From positions 1 to 28,465 of the IMG/VR virus record IMGVR_UViG_3300037200_000367: a stretch of 28,465 bases of DNA. One strand, given 5' to 3'. The stretch is from a virus. Positions 21,351 to 28,075 of the stretch are shown in pieces; position 1 is the first letter of the stretch; each line of letters begins with the position of its first letter. The notes below the pieces were generated by a model that did no database searches, was not told the origin of the DNA, and saw only the letters and a program-made list of their open reading frames with translations. Position numbers and translations under genes: made by a program.

Positions 21351-23141
21351 TTAGATAAACAGCGGAGTGAAATACCCTTGTGCTTGCGGCTCGCCGCCAT
21401 TCCCCAGCAATGCTCTCGACAAAGCCATCAGCGTGGCGACAACGCCGTCAATTTTTTGCTTCCGGTCTTTGGGCTTATTCGGCTTCACATTGCCGTTGCG
21501 GTCCTCATGGCAGACCGTGTTGCCGATGCACCAAGCCAGCACCGGATTGCCGTCATGCTCCACCCGGCCGTCCAGAATTAACGCTTCCAGCGTCTTCGTC
21601 GGATCGCTCAAAAACCGCGTTGTCTGCGGAATCTCCACAACAGGAGACGTTGCTTCCTTCGCTAGCCGGTTGATCGTCGAGCCCGCGTTCCATTGATCGA
21701 TCGCGATCTCACACACGGCAAATTGCTCGATATCCTGCACCGCGTCATCCGTCACCAGGTCGTAGTCGACCATCGAACCCTTGGTGGCCGTCAGGTAACC
21801 GCTCTTCTCCCACCCCGCGTAATAGGCCAGTGCCGGATCGTTCACTCGATCCTCGGGCAAATAGAAACGCGGGAAGATGCCGTAAGTGGACTTGCCGTCG
21901 TCGCCGGTTCTTTTGAAGACCTTGACGACAGCCGTCAAATCGATCTTCGAAGAAAGATCGATTCCCAGATAGCTAGGACAGCCAGCGAAATCCTCCGGTT
22001 TGAGATCCGGATTACCCAGCGCGTTCCACTTCGCCACGTTGAAATACGCCGAGTCCGTTCCGACCCAGACGTTCAAGTGCCGCGTCAGAAATGAATTTGT
22101 TAACCGCGCGTTGGCGATCGCATTCTTTTGCTGAGTCCGCAGGAACTCAGGAAAAATGCTGACACCCCAACCCGGATTCGCTTTCCGCAGCGTCTCTTCC
22201 GAGGTCCAATCGTCGCCTTCATCAATCCCGTACAGCAGCGCAAACAGTTCCGGACGGTCGAAGGTTCCGTCGAGCACCTTATGCGTTTCTTCGACCATTG
22301 CGTAACACGGTCCCTCGATCGAAGAACCCGCCGTCGAAATGAAAACCCCCAGCGGTTGCTCCCGCGCCGCGCAACCCGTCCTGAAGCAAGAAATCAGCGT
22401 GTCATCTAAATGCTGATGGACCTCATCCATCACGTAGCAGCTCGGACTCTGCCCTTCACCCGGATCTCGCACCACCGGCATGAACTTCCCGCCGGCCTCG
22501 AGCAGCAGCTGCCCAGACCAGATCTGCAGATGAAACGCGCTCTTCAGAGCCGGTTGAATTCTGACCATCTGCTTCGCCGGCGTGAAAACTTCCAGCGCCT
22601 GGCGCAGTGTCCGCGCGCCGCAGTACACCTCCGGGAACGCCTCGCCATCCGCACAGGTCATGTAGAGCGCGATCGCCGCCGCGAACAAAGACTTACCCGA
22701 TTTTCTGGGCAGCAAAAGAAACATCTCCCGGCAACGCCGCAATCCACTCTCACGATGCAAGAATCCAAACACCGCGCAAATCACGAAACACTGCCAGCCC
22801 TGCAGAACAATCGCTTCCCGTCGCTGCCGCCACACCCCTTTGGTATGCGGCAGCATTTCGATGAACTTACCCGCCCGATGCGCTTTCTGCTTCGAGTAGA
22901 TATAAGGACTCTCCGGAGACGCGCAATCCAGGAGATCGTCGAGAAAACGCTGGCAGGCGATACGGATCCACTTGCACGCCGGAATCCGGCCCGTGGTTAC
23001 GTCCTCGCAATAGCGAGCCGCGATCGCGCTGAAGTCTTTAGCGGTCGGCAGCTTTCCGGCACGTGCTTTGGCTTTAGCTGGCGAATTCGCTGAACGGGTT
23101 TTTGTCGTCTTTCGTCGAGACCGGCTGGGCAACTTTGGCAC
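21351..23141 (-). CDS. Terminase large subunit, 596 aa
   Basis: This is the DNA-packaging motor and nuclease. Walker A is LPRKSGKS at 144-151, Walker B is CYVMDEVH with D239/E240, and a likely coupling motif STAGSS lies near 269-274. The nuclease domain begins with YLGIDLSSKIDLTAV, where D395 is a probable metal ligand, and ends with further conserved Asp/His-rich segments such as WNAGSTINRL and NPVLAWCIGN. The architecture matches TerL of the HK97/P27-linked group. The gene overlaps terS by 68 bases, and ATG 23141 is the only early start. The basic N-terminal 45 residues are variable. The head-filling partner is the TerS at 23074-23457. Confidence 0.95.
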   Translation of the reverse strand: MPKLPSRSRRKTTKTRSANSPAKAKARAGKLPTAKDFSAIAARYCEDVTTGRIPACKWIRIACQRFLDDLLDCASPESPYIYSKQKAHRAGKFIEMLPHTKGVWRQRREAIVLQGWQCFVICAVFGFLHRESGLRRCREMFLLLPRKSGKSLFAAAIALYMTCADGEAFPEVYCGARTLRQALEVFTPAKQMVRIQPALKSAFHLQIWSGQLLLEAGGKFMPVVRDPGEGQSPSCYVMDEVHQHLDDTLISCFRTGCAAREQPLGVFISTAGSSIEGPCYAMVEETHKVLDGTFDRPELFALLYGIDEGDDWTSEETLRKANPGWGVSIFPEFLRTQQKNAIANARLTNSFLTRHLNVWVGTDSAYFNVAKWNALGNPDLKPEDFAGCPSYLGIDLSSKIDLTAVVKVFKRTGDDGKSTYGIFPRFYLPEDRVNDPALAYYAGWEKSGYLTATKGSMVDYDLVTDDAVQDIEQFAVCEIAIDQWNAGSTINRLAKEATSPVVEIPQTTRFLSDPTKTLEALILDGRVEHDGNPVLAWCIGNTVCHEDRNGNVKPNKPKDRKQKIDGVVATLMALSRALLGNGGEPQAQGYFTPLFI

Positions 23142-23457
23142 GATTCGACGGGTCCAAACCGAACTTCGACAGCAGGCTCACCAGAGAACTCAACTCACTG
23201 CCAGTCAAGGTCTCCGTGCGATAGCGGTGCATCAGGCCGGCAATCAATTCAAAACTGAAGCGGTCAGCGTTCCTGGCGACACCCAACGGCAAAAGAGCAG
23301 CCAGCTCTCTCCAAATTTGCTTCCGCGCCGGGTCGAGATGCGCTGGAGGCGCTCCCAATTCGCCGGTCGTTTTCGGATCTTTCCGCCGCCGCGCCGGATC
23401 CCGGTCGAACGACCCCTTGGCCTCCAGCAGCGCGGTTGGTTTACGCGGTCTAGCCAT
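23074..23457 (-). CDS. Terminase small subunit, P27 family, 127 aa
   Basis: This is the probable DNA-recognition subunit of the terminase. It has the P27-type pattern: basic N-terminus (MARPRKPTALLEAKGSFDRDPARRRKDPKTTGELGAPPAHLDPARKQIWRELAALLPLGVARNADRFSFELIAGLMHRYRTE), then LVSLLSKFGLDPSNRAKVAQP, matching the FGLxPxxRAKV motif of the family. Its 3' end overlaps terL by 68 bases. The ATG at 23457 lies at the edge of the 50-bp repeat, and the preceding stop TAA of a very short upstream frame touches it. The intergenic region upstream, with the dyad, is the best place for a packaging site or late operator. Confidence 0.9.
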   Translation of the reverse strand: MARPRKPTALLEAKGSFDRDPARRRKDPKTTGELGAPPAHLDPARKQIWRELAALLPLGVARNADRFSFELIAGLMHRYRTETLTGSELSSLVSLLSKFGLDPSNRAKVAQPVSTKDDKNPFSEFAS

Positions 23458-23504
23458 TTAGGCCATCAGTTCTGATGCCATCACAAGATGACGAAATCAC
23501 CGCT
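23455..23504. repeat. 50-bp operator-like repeat, copy 2 (upstream of terS)
   Basis: This matches 1563-1612 at 45 of 50 positions without a gap. The first three bases are the complement of the terS start codon. It carries CATCAG-TT-CTGATG, and immediately after it a second, shorter inverted pair, CATC-ACAA-GATG. The five differences are TtoC, GA to AG, A to C and T to C. In coding terms the two copies read MKKSSL and MTKSPL on the plus strand, so the substitutions change amino acids and the similarity is better explained as a DNA signal. Confidence 0.87.
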
Positions 23505-23621
23505 TTGCTCGAAAAACCCTCAAAATGCGAAAAAGTTCCATTTTGCGTAAGCGTTAATTGTGGCTGCGGTGCGGTCGTAGGACGTTCGGGCCCTAACTCG
23601 GTCGACCCCCTACCCCGTCCC
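23505..23621. other. HNH-terS intergenic stretch, cos/pac-like candidate
   Basis: No gene is visible here. Next to the repeat is an AT-rich inverted repeat, CAAAATG (23521-23527) with CATTTTG (23539-23545), separated by an 11-base loop. Further on come GGGCCC and pyrimidine-rich runs. In HK97-like phages the cos site commonly lies between the HNH gene and terS, so this is the position to expect a terminase-recognition site. No nick site can be named from sequence alone. Confidence 0.45.
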
Positions 23622-23969
23622 TCATTCCCCGCGCGCCGTCCTCTTCTTGTGGCATCGTCCACACAGACCGCGCAGGTTGCCTTCGTCATACTTCAACTCA
23701 GGGCAGTCGGCCAGCTTCAGCTCATGGTGCAAGTCGGTTGCCACCGCTCGCAGACAGTCTTTGCAGACTACGTTCTCCGCACGCGAGAAGTAACCTCGTC
23801 TGAACTTTCGCCATTGACCGTCGTAGCCGCGTTCGGTAGACGTACCACGCTGCCTGTCTTCTTCCACCCGGCTGATGGTCGCCTGCTTTTGATGCGCTGC
23901 ACAGTATCCGCTATCCACCAACGCCGCGCAGCCGTGCCTCAGGCATGGCCGTTTAGCTTTCGCCGGCAC
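23622..23969 (-). CDS. HNH endonuclease, 115 aa
   Basis: This is a small HNH nuclease, a common partner of TerL in HK97-like phages, where it takes part in packaging. The protein has zinc-type cysteines C69/C72 (VVCKDC), the HNH-core H81-H82 (LHHEL), Asn98 (GNLRGLC) and C103/C106-H107 (CGRCHKK). An N-terminal Cys/His region (PCLRHGCAALVDSGYCAAHQ) precedes it and could bind a second zinc. Its position, just upstream of terS in the same operon, is the standard arrangement. ATG 23969 is the only good start. Confidence 0.93.
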   Translation of the reverse strand: MPAKAKRPCLRHGCAALVDSGYCAAHQKQATISRVEEDRQRGTSTERGYDGQWRKFRRGYFSRAENVVCKDCLRAVATDLHHELKLADCPELKYDEGNLRGLCGRCHKKRTARGE

Positions 23970-23989
23970 CTTAATTAATTGACCGGTGC

Positions 23990-24406
23990 TTATTTTTCCG
24001 GCCGAGGATTGACCAGCGGGTTGACCAACAATGTGCGGCTGCCAGTCCGCGCTTTGCTGATGATGCTGGACAACGCCGAAGGCTGCAGATGCGCTTCGAG
24101 TGCTTTCATCGTCAGTGAAGCCGCTTGCAGAAATTTGGCCTTCCCTAACAAGGCGAAGGCTGCATTTATGCCGATTAATGTTGTGAGTTGCTTCGCTCCC
24201 AGAACCGCTTCATATTTTGTGCCCGTCGCCACCGCACCTAATTCCGCATCCGCATCGGCAAACCACGAGCGGATGACTTTGGCGAGTTCCTCCACGCGGC
24301 TCTGCTTTCCCTTGAATGGCGCCAGCTCTTCCACCAACGCGCCGTACTCGTCCACAATCGATTCGCGGAGTAGCTTTTCTTTCTCTTCGGCTTCTGCTTT
24401 AGTCAT
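23990..24406 (-). CDS. Hypothetical helical protein, 138 aa
   Basis: I do not recognise a family. The N-terminal half is highly charged and helical (MTKAEAEEKEKLLRESIVDEYGALVEELAPFKGKQSRVEELAKVIRSWFADADAELGAVATGTKYEAVLGA). The C-terminal half has a hydrophobic segment (LTTLIGINAAFALLGKAKFLQAASLTMKALEAHL) and ends with LLVNPLVNPRPEK, a short repeat. The order lysozyme - small ORF - this gene - HNH suggests a late function, perhaps a lysis accessory or head-packaging partner. A 20-base gap separates it from the HNH gene. Confidence 0.7.
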   Translation of the reverse strand: MTKAEAEEKEKLLRESIVDEYGALVEELAPFKGKQSRVEELAKVIRSWFADADAELGAVATGTKYEAVLGAKQLTTLIGINAAFALLGKAKFLQAASLTMKALEAHLQPSALSSIISKARTGSRTLLVNPLVNPRPEK

Positions 24407-24413
24407 AAACTTT

Positions 24414-24548
24414 TCAATTCAACCACCAACTCAACGCCGGAATCGAGCAGTCCATTGGCTCGAACTCGATTTCAAAACGCTTCCATGGCGGCATGGTTTT
24501 CCGCTTCTTCCGTGGCGCAGGCCTGCGCGCGGGTTCCCGGCGGCGCAT
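24414..24548 (-). CDS. Possible 44-aa basic protein
   Basis: This short ORF lies between the lysozyme stop (24560) and the next gene (24406). It begins with ATG 24548 and encodes MRRREPARRPAPRKKRKTMPPWKRFEIEFEP, then MDCSIPALSWWLN. The N-terminus is Arg/Lys/Pro-rich. An internal ATG could give a 26-residue form. The longer upstream frame seen through the lysozyme gene looks like a shadow. The composition of the C-terminal part supports a real peptide, but no ribosome site is clear. Confidence 0.35.
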   Translation of the reverse strand: MRRREPARRPAPRKKRKTMPPWKRFEIEFEPMDCSIPALSWWLN

Positions 24549-24559
24549 GGCGGCCCGCC

Positions 24560-25021
24560 TTAGCGTGCGACCGGCTTTCCCGTGCGAATCATTTCGGCCA
24601 GACGCCTCGCCCGCGCGCCAACTTGGGTGGCCCATTTCGAAGCGAGCATTTGGCTGCCGGCAAGTTGGTAATTGCCCGCCGCGATCAAACTGAGCGTCTC
24701 GTGAAAGCCGAGCATGCCGGCCACACCCAGATTGAACGCCATATTGATCAGTGCGCACTGGCGCACGTAATCGAGTGTTCCAAACCACGGCAACGCGGCG
24801 TTTAGCTGGTCGGAAACGCGCGTGATGTCGTTGTTCAGCAGAAAAGCGATCTCCTCGCTCGATATGCCGTTCACATCCAGAGCCCGCCCAACCCCAATGG
24901 TGGGATGGCCTTTGCAGACCATCCCGGGACACAGCCGCAAACCAGTGGCGTCGTCGTACACGAGGTGTCGTGACTGCTCGTCGTCGATTAACTCGGACAT
25001 CACGAAGTCGCGGTCGATCAT
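24560..25021 (-). CDS. Endolysin, lysozyme-type glycoside hydrolase (GH24-like), 153 aa
   Basis: This enzyme should cleave the glycosidic bonds of host peptidoglycan at lysis. Key positions are E15 in LIDDEQSRHLVYDD, D23 or D24, and T41 in GHPTIGVGRALDVNGIS, which match the E-D-T triad and the GxTIGxGR motif of T4-like and related lysozymes. The rest, including EEIAFLLNNDITRVSDQL, FGTLDYVRQCALINMAFNLGVAGMLGFHETLSLI and ASKWATQVGARARRLAEMIRTG, follows the family order. There is no signal peptide, so it needs the holin. It overlaps the holin gene by four bases (ATGA). Confidence 0.93.
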   Translation of the reverse strand: MIDRDFVMSELIDDEQSRHLVYDDATGLRLCPGMVCKGHPTIGVGRALDVNGISSEEIAFLLNNDITRVSDQLNAALPWFGTLDYVRQCALINMAFNLGVAGMLGFHETLSLIAAGNYQLAGSQMLASKWATQVGARARRLAEMIRTGKPVAR

Positions 25022-25566
25022 GACTTAGCCGGTGAACCCGCGATGATTTCCGTTTTGCGCTCGCTGCCGTTGGATGAGCCGAAGTAGTATCCAACGATGG
25101 AGACCCAGGCCGCCCCGAGCGAGCCGATCATAATGTTGAGCATGTCTTTCGACTCCTTAGGCACGGGGTGGAAACACATGAAGGCGAGAAGACAAAAGAA
25201 GCCCAGCGTTACACCAATGGCGAGTACTGCCGGCGTGCGATCTTTGACGCTGATTTCGCGCGCTCGGGCGTTGGCGCGATCCGCATCAGCGAGAGAGGCT
25301 ATGCTTTCCGCATCCGCAAAACCTAGCGCCGCCATCTTCGCCGCGAAGTCGTGATCGGCGTTATGCAACGCCAAGAGTTGTTCCTGTGTGGCTGAACCCA
25401 TAGCGGTGGCAATCGCATCCTGCCCCGCTGAGGTATTGCCTTTCGGCGCGAGGCCGAGCGTCGATTCAACAACCGAAATAGCGCTGCCAGCCAACGGGCC
25501 GCCAAGGGCAGCGGCGACGGTGGGAGCGAGTTTGGCTATAACACTGCCGACTTGATTCCATTTCAT
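25018..25566 (-). CDS. Holin, 3-TM family, 182 aa
   Basis: The protein starts at ATG 25566 (MKWNQVGSVIAKLAPTVAAALGGPLAGSAISVV), which is the N-terminal pattern of the three-TM holin family also found in gene-transfer-agent-like and phage clusters. Hydrophobic segments can be seen at about residues 10-32, 112-132 and 143-163; the central part (residues 40-105) is an Ala-rich helical linker. It would permeabilise the inner membrane to release the lysozyme. The gene overlaps the upstream unknown gene by four bases (ATGA) and the lysozyme by four bases. The 5' extension to 25623 given by the longest frame is not likely to be real. Confidence 0.9.
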   Translation of the reverse strand: MKWNQVGSVIAKLAPTVAAALGGPLAGSAISVVESTLGLAPKGNTSAGQDAIATAMGSATQEQLLALHNADHDFAAKMAALGFADAESIASLADADRANARAREISVKDRTPAVLAIGVTLGFFCLLAFMCFHPVPKESKDMLNIMIGSLGAAWVSIVGYYFGSSNGSERKTEIIAGSPAKS

Positions 25567-26051
25567 AAAGTTTCCACCAGGCAACTGAGCGGCACAGACC
25601 GGAAAATCAAGCGCACAAAACACTCCCGGTCCGCCTCGTCTTCCACGGGTTCACCCGCCTTTTGCTCCACATCCTGCCGGGGCGTTAATCGGCGGTGAGA
25701 CCACACCCGGCTCTCATGAATTTGTTCGACGTAGGAGTAGCGTGTGCCGAGGAGATTAGTCGACCGCAGCGGATTCCCACCGCCGGATTCCCTGAACTGC
25801 GCACTCACAATCCGTCCCTGCCGGTTGCGCACCGCCACGATGAGTGACAAACCCAGCAACCGCTTGATGGCGTCCGGCGAATAACCTCGCAGCCGCACTC
25901 CAGAGGCAGCGTAGGTTGGTATGCGTTTCTCTAGTTTTTTGGGCGCGGGACTCAAAAGAGGTGCCTCACAAAAGTGAAAGCGCGCGACAGAAGTATGGCT
26001 AAAGTCTGCCGGCAGTCGGAAATGTTTAACGAGCCTCCGGTGGGCTTCCAT
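25563..26051 (-). CDS. Hypothetical protein at the head of the late operon, up to 162 aa
   Basis: I do not recognise this protein. The C-terminal part from about residue 42 (KRIPTYAASGVRLRGYSPDAIKRLLGLSLIVAVRNRQGRIVSAQFRESGGGNPLRSTNLLGTRYSYVEQIHESRVWSHRRLTPRQDVEQKAGEP) looks genuine and its stop overlaps the holin ATG as ATGA. The N-terminal 40 residues are less convincing: the same bases encode another good-looking frame on this strand and one on the opposite strand. The true start may be a non-ATG codon downstream, for example TTG at about 25963. It is the first gene of the late transcription unit. Confidence 0.6.
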   Translation of the reverse strand: MEAHRRLVKHFRLPADFSHTSVARFHFCEAPLLSPAPKKLEKRIPTYAASGVRLRGYSPDAIKRLLGLSLIVAVRNRQGRIVSAQFRESGGGNPLRSTNLLGTRYSYVEQIHESRVWSHRRLTPRQDVEQKAGEPVEDEADRECFVRLIFRSVPLSCLVETL

Positions 26052-26180
26052 CTTCCATTTCGGCCCCTAAACACCAAGTCCGCAACCCTTTGGCCGTTAT
26101 GGTCCGATCCGGCTCGATGTGACCTCCTCAGAATCTCCTTGGCCGAAGGGTGTAGCCGCGCCAGCCACTAAGTAAACTGA
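25960..26180. other. Ambiguous divergent region with overlapping open frames
   Basis: Between the gene ending at 25563 and the plus-strand HTH gene at 26181, both strands stay open in several frames. The minus strand has a frame running from about 26165 to 25960 (LHPSAKEILRRSHRAGSDHNGQRVADLVF) with no ATG; the plus strand has an ORF at 25995-26171 ending in LRISLAEGCSRASH. A minus-strand GAGGAGG motif has no standard start after it. A TTTACT-16-TACACC pair on the minus strand is a weak promoter candidate. This could be a conserved non-coding element or a degraded gene. Confidence 0.4.
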
Positions 26181-26390
26181 GTGAACCCACCCGACACCAT
26201 TTCAGTGACGATCTCCGTGCCCGACTTAAGCGCCAAGGAGGCCGCCCGTGAACTGGCTATCAGCGAAACTAGCGTAAAGCGGTTGTTCCGGGCGGGCGTT
26301 TTGCGCAGCTATCGCGCCGGCAAGTTGTGGCGCACCACTTATGCCTGGCTCGATGCCTTTCGCAATTACGGAGGCGGAGGCGCCGCTTGA
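26181..26390 (+). CDS. Small helix-turn-helix protein (excisionase-like), 69 aa
   Basis: This is a compact DNA-binding protein of the excisionase or HTH_17 type. The core LSAKEAARELAISETSVKRLFRAGVLRSYRAGKLWRTTYAWLDAFRN carries the helix-turn-helix plus wing, with SVKRLFRAGV as recognition helix and wing-like RAGKLWRT. It begins at GTG 26181, without a strong ribosome site, and overlaps the next gene's TTG start as TTGA. It may regulate the divergent late operon or its own three-gene cassette, or act in excision with the integrase. Its family is clear; the target is unknown. Confidence 0.85.
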   Translation: MNPPDTISVTISVPDLSAKEAARELAISETSVKRLFRAGVLRSYRAGKLWRTTYAWLDAFRNYGGGGAA

Positions 26391-27055
26391 AAGAGTCCAG
26401 CCCCACACCCAGCGGTCCGCGCGCCGCCCCTGCCAACCGCCGCCTGCGATCTGTCGAGTCCTTCAAGGCCGCCGGCGACTGTATTGGACCCATTTCCCCT
26501 GGTGTCTCGCTTTTCGCCATGACACGCGGTCAATTCTCCATGATCGACGCCACTCTTTGGTGTCTCGACCAAGTCGGCCACGCGGCCGTTTCCATTTGGA
26601 CCTGGACCGTGGCCGATTACGAAATCGAATGTTTCGAGAGACTGCGCAAAGACGGCCGTCTGCGCACCGGCCTGCTAGTGATTGACGGCGCTGCGCGCAA
26701 CAAAAACTCCGCGCTCTTGAAGCGCTGGCAACAAGGCTTTGGCCCGGAGTCCATCCGTTTCGTGGTCAATCACTCCAAAATCGTGACTATCCAAACCGGC
26801 GAATACAAGCTGCTGTTGCGCGGCTCGATGAACCTCAACTTTAATCCGCGCTTTGAGCAGTTCGACCTTACCGAAGGCGGAGAAGACTTTGACCTCGTCC
26901 GCGCCATCGAAAGCGAACTTCCCATCCTGCCCGACACTTGCTCCGGAGCGGAGATTTACAAAGCCAGCCGCGTTTCCGATGCCTTCGAACCCGAGCAGCT
27001 CGCCTTCTTTCAAAATCTGCTGCCATTTCGCGGAGCAAAGCTGTGGCAAAAGTAA
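26387..27055 (+). CDS. Phospholipase D-like domain protein, 222 aa
   Basis: The protein contains a single PLD-type catalytic motif. NHSKIVTI has H129 and K131 (HxK), and GSMNLNFNPRFEQFD follows with G146, S147 and N149, the GSxN part. A strand-rich N-terminal part (MIDATLWCLDQVGHAAVSIWTWTVADYEIECFERLRKDGRLRTGLLVID) fits the same fold. Single-domain members act as dimers, commonly as phosphodiesterases or nucleases. I place the start at TTG 26387, preceded by GGAGG and overlapping the HTH stop. It lies between the HTH protein and a second TerS; nothing in the sequence shows a signal peptide, so action on nucleic acid in the cell is the favoured guess. Confidence 0.82.
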   Translation: MKESSPTPSGPRAAPANRRLRSVESFKAAGDCIGPISPGVSLFAMTRGQFSMIDATLWCLDQVGHAAVSIWTWTVADYEIECFERLRKDGRLRTGLLVIDGAARNKNSALLKRWQQGFGPESIRFVVNHSKIVTIQTGEYKLLLRGSMNLNFNPRFEQFDLTEGGEDFDLVRAIESELPILPDTCSGAEIYKASRVSDAFEPEQLAFFQNLLPFRGAKLWQK

Positions 27056-27435
27056 AGGCTACCTTGCCCGTCGATGTTGCCGCCCAACTCAGACTCGACA
27101 ACAAAACCTTACGCGCCGTGGACCTGAGAGTCTTTGCGGACGCCTTGTCCGCTTACTGCGAAGCTTCCGAAAATATCCGCAGAAACGGCACCATCGTCAT
27201 GCACCCGCGCACCGGCGCGCCTATCGAAAATCCTTACCTCAAAATCTCCAAGCAGGCCGGCCAACTCCTTACCAAAATGCGCCTCGTGAAGGCGGACCGC
27301 GTTCTTGCATTGCTGCACGCCAGCATCCTCGCAACCGCTAATCAAGCGACAGCGGACGCCGCGAAACAAGCTTCGGTTCCGAAGCCTGACAGACAATCTC
27401 GCGATCGCGGCCTACATCGACAAGCCGCAGCGTAA
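27043..27435 (+). CDS. Second P27-type terminase small subunit-like protein, 130 aa
   Basis: The protein starts at GTG 27043, with GGAG 8 bases upstream, and overlaps the PLD gene by 13 bases. Its sequence LRLDNKTLRAVDLRVFADALSAYCEASENIRRNGTIVMHPRTGAPIENPYLKISKQAGQLLTKMRLVKADRVLALLHA has the P27 pattern: the ENPYLKI-x-K-x-A segment is typical, but the usual FGLTPxxR end is weaker (MRLVKADRVL). The phage already has a TerS in the late operon, and the two differ markedly. Its tail overlaps the end of a minus-strand membrane-protein gene. It may recognise another packaging site, modulate packaging, or be an antagonist; this is inference. Confidence 0.72.
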   Translation: MAKVKATLPVDVAAQLRLDNKTLRAVDLRVFADALSAYCEASENIRRNGTIVMHPRTGAPIENPYLKISKQAGQLLTKMRLVKADRVLALLHASILATANQATADAAKQASVPKPDRQSRDRGLHRQAAA

Positions 27436-27982
27436 ACAACCGTGAGAACGTTGCCCCGCGCTGGTTTGTATAACGCACCGGGATCGTGATTGCTTCTCGA
27501 GACTCCTCGAGAATTTCTTTCATATAGCCAACTTCTGCCGTTCCGACACCGGTTTGACGATTGAAGATCGCCTCCACCACGCGCGTATCTCCTGGACCGA
27601 TGCTGGGCACTTCGATGCCATGGAGCCAAACAAGATCGCTGCGCGAAAACGCGCCCGCCACGATGTTAGTTGCGTATTCCGTCCCCCGATTGTGAAAGCC
27701 TATCGCGTCCGGCTCCACAGTGCTGAACGAAGAAGGTTCGCCGGAATGCCAATCGATCTGAATCTCGACGCCCCCAATGTTTCGCAGATACTCTTCGCGC
27801 CAGGCAAGGTAGCAACCCAAAAAGAGAAAGAACGCCGCGAGGGCCGCCGTCACCCCCACGGCCCACCGAACGTCCAGCCTTAGAATCGCGAGAACAACGC
27901 CTGCGATTGTGAAAACAGCACAACTCATCAATGTCCACCAGTGGGCAAGAACTGCCTTTGAGAAAGGCCACAACTCTCGCAT
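27338..27982 (-). CDS. Two-TM membrane protein, 214 aa
   Basis: I do not recognise this protein. Residues 10-35 (AHWWTLMSCAVFTIAGVVLAILRL) and 40-65 (AVGVTAALAAFFLFLGCYLAWREEYLRN) form two membrane segments. The remaining 150 residues (VEIQIDWHSGEPSSFSTVEPDAIGFHNRGTEYATNIVAGAF, then VPVRYTNQRGATFSRLFTLRLV) look like a soluble beta-sandwich with an IPVRYTNxRG pattern. The gene overlaps the 3' end of the second TerS by about 98 bases and converges on it. It lies between that cassette and the integrase, where morons and lysogenic-conversion genes are common, so it may be a lysogenic cargo gene or a host gene. Confidence 0.62.
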   Translation of the reverse strand: MRELWPFSKAVLAHWWTLMSCAVFTIAGVVLAILRLDVRWAVGVTAALAAFFLFLGCYLAWREEYLRNIGGVEIQIDWHSGEPSSFSTVEPDAIGFHNRGTEYATNIVAGAFSRSDLVWLHGIEVPSIGPGDTRVVEAIFNRQTGVGTAEVGYMKEILEESREAITIPVRYTNQRGATFSRLFTLRLVDVGRDREIVCQASEPKLVSRRPLSLD

Positions 27983-28019
27983 CTAAACGCCCTCTCCGAG
28001 CGCGTCAAAAGCGTGTTAG

Positions 28020-28062
28020 CCTGAGTTCGTACACAATCAGGCGATGCGCTTCAACGCGTCGC
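28020..28062. repeat. Tandem hairpins downstream of the integrase (attP candidate)
   Basis: Two hairpins stand side by side. CCTGA (28020-28024) pairs with TCAGG (28037-28041). The next stem pairs GCGATGCG (28041-28048) with CGCGTCGC (28055-28062) with one T-G wobble. With the terminator at 28076-28100 they form a compact structured stretch of about 80 bases. Attachment sites of temperate phages often lie next to int, and int's 3' end points here, but no tRNA 3' end or core is recognised. Confidence 0.4.
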
Positions 28063-28075
28063 GTAAATTTGGATG

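Noticed and set aside
22410-23093. Plus-strand ORF of 227 aa inside terL
   Set aside because: Antisense of a clear TerL; Arg/His/Leu-rich with no motif.
1563-23504. The two 50-bp repeats as prophage att sites
   Set aside because: They enclose late genes and some plus-strand genes but not the integrase. The imperfect match and the regulatory position argue for an operator. A recombination role cannot be excluded.
24414-25094. 226-aa minus-strand ORF through the lysozyme gene
   Set aside because: It reads through the lysozyme in another frame with Arg/His-rich composition. Only its last 44 codons are kept as a possible small gene.
28020-28062. tRNA or tRNA fragment
   Set aside because: CCTGAGTTCG resembles a T-arm start, but its loop has 12 bases and no acceptor stem or CCA region follows.
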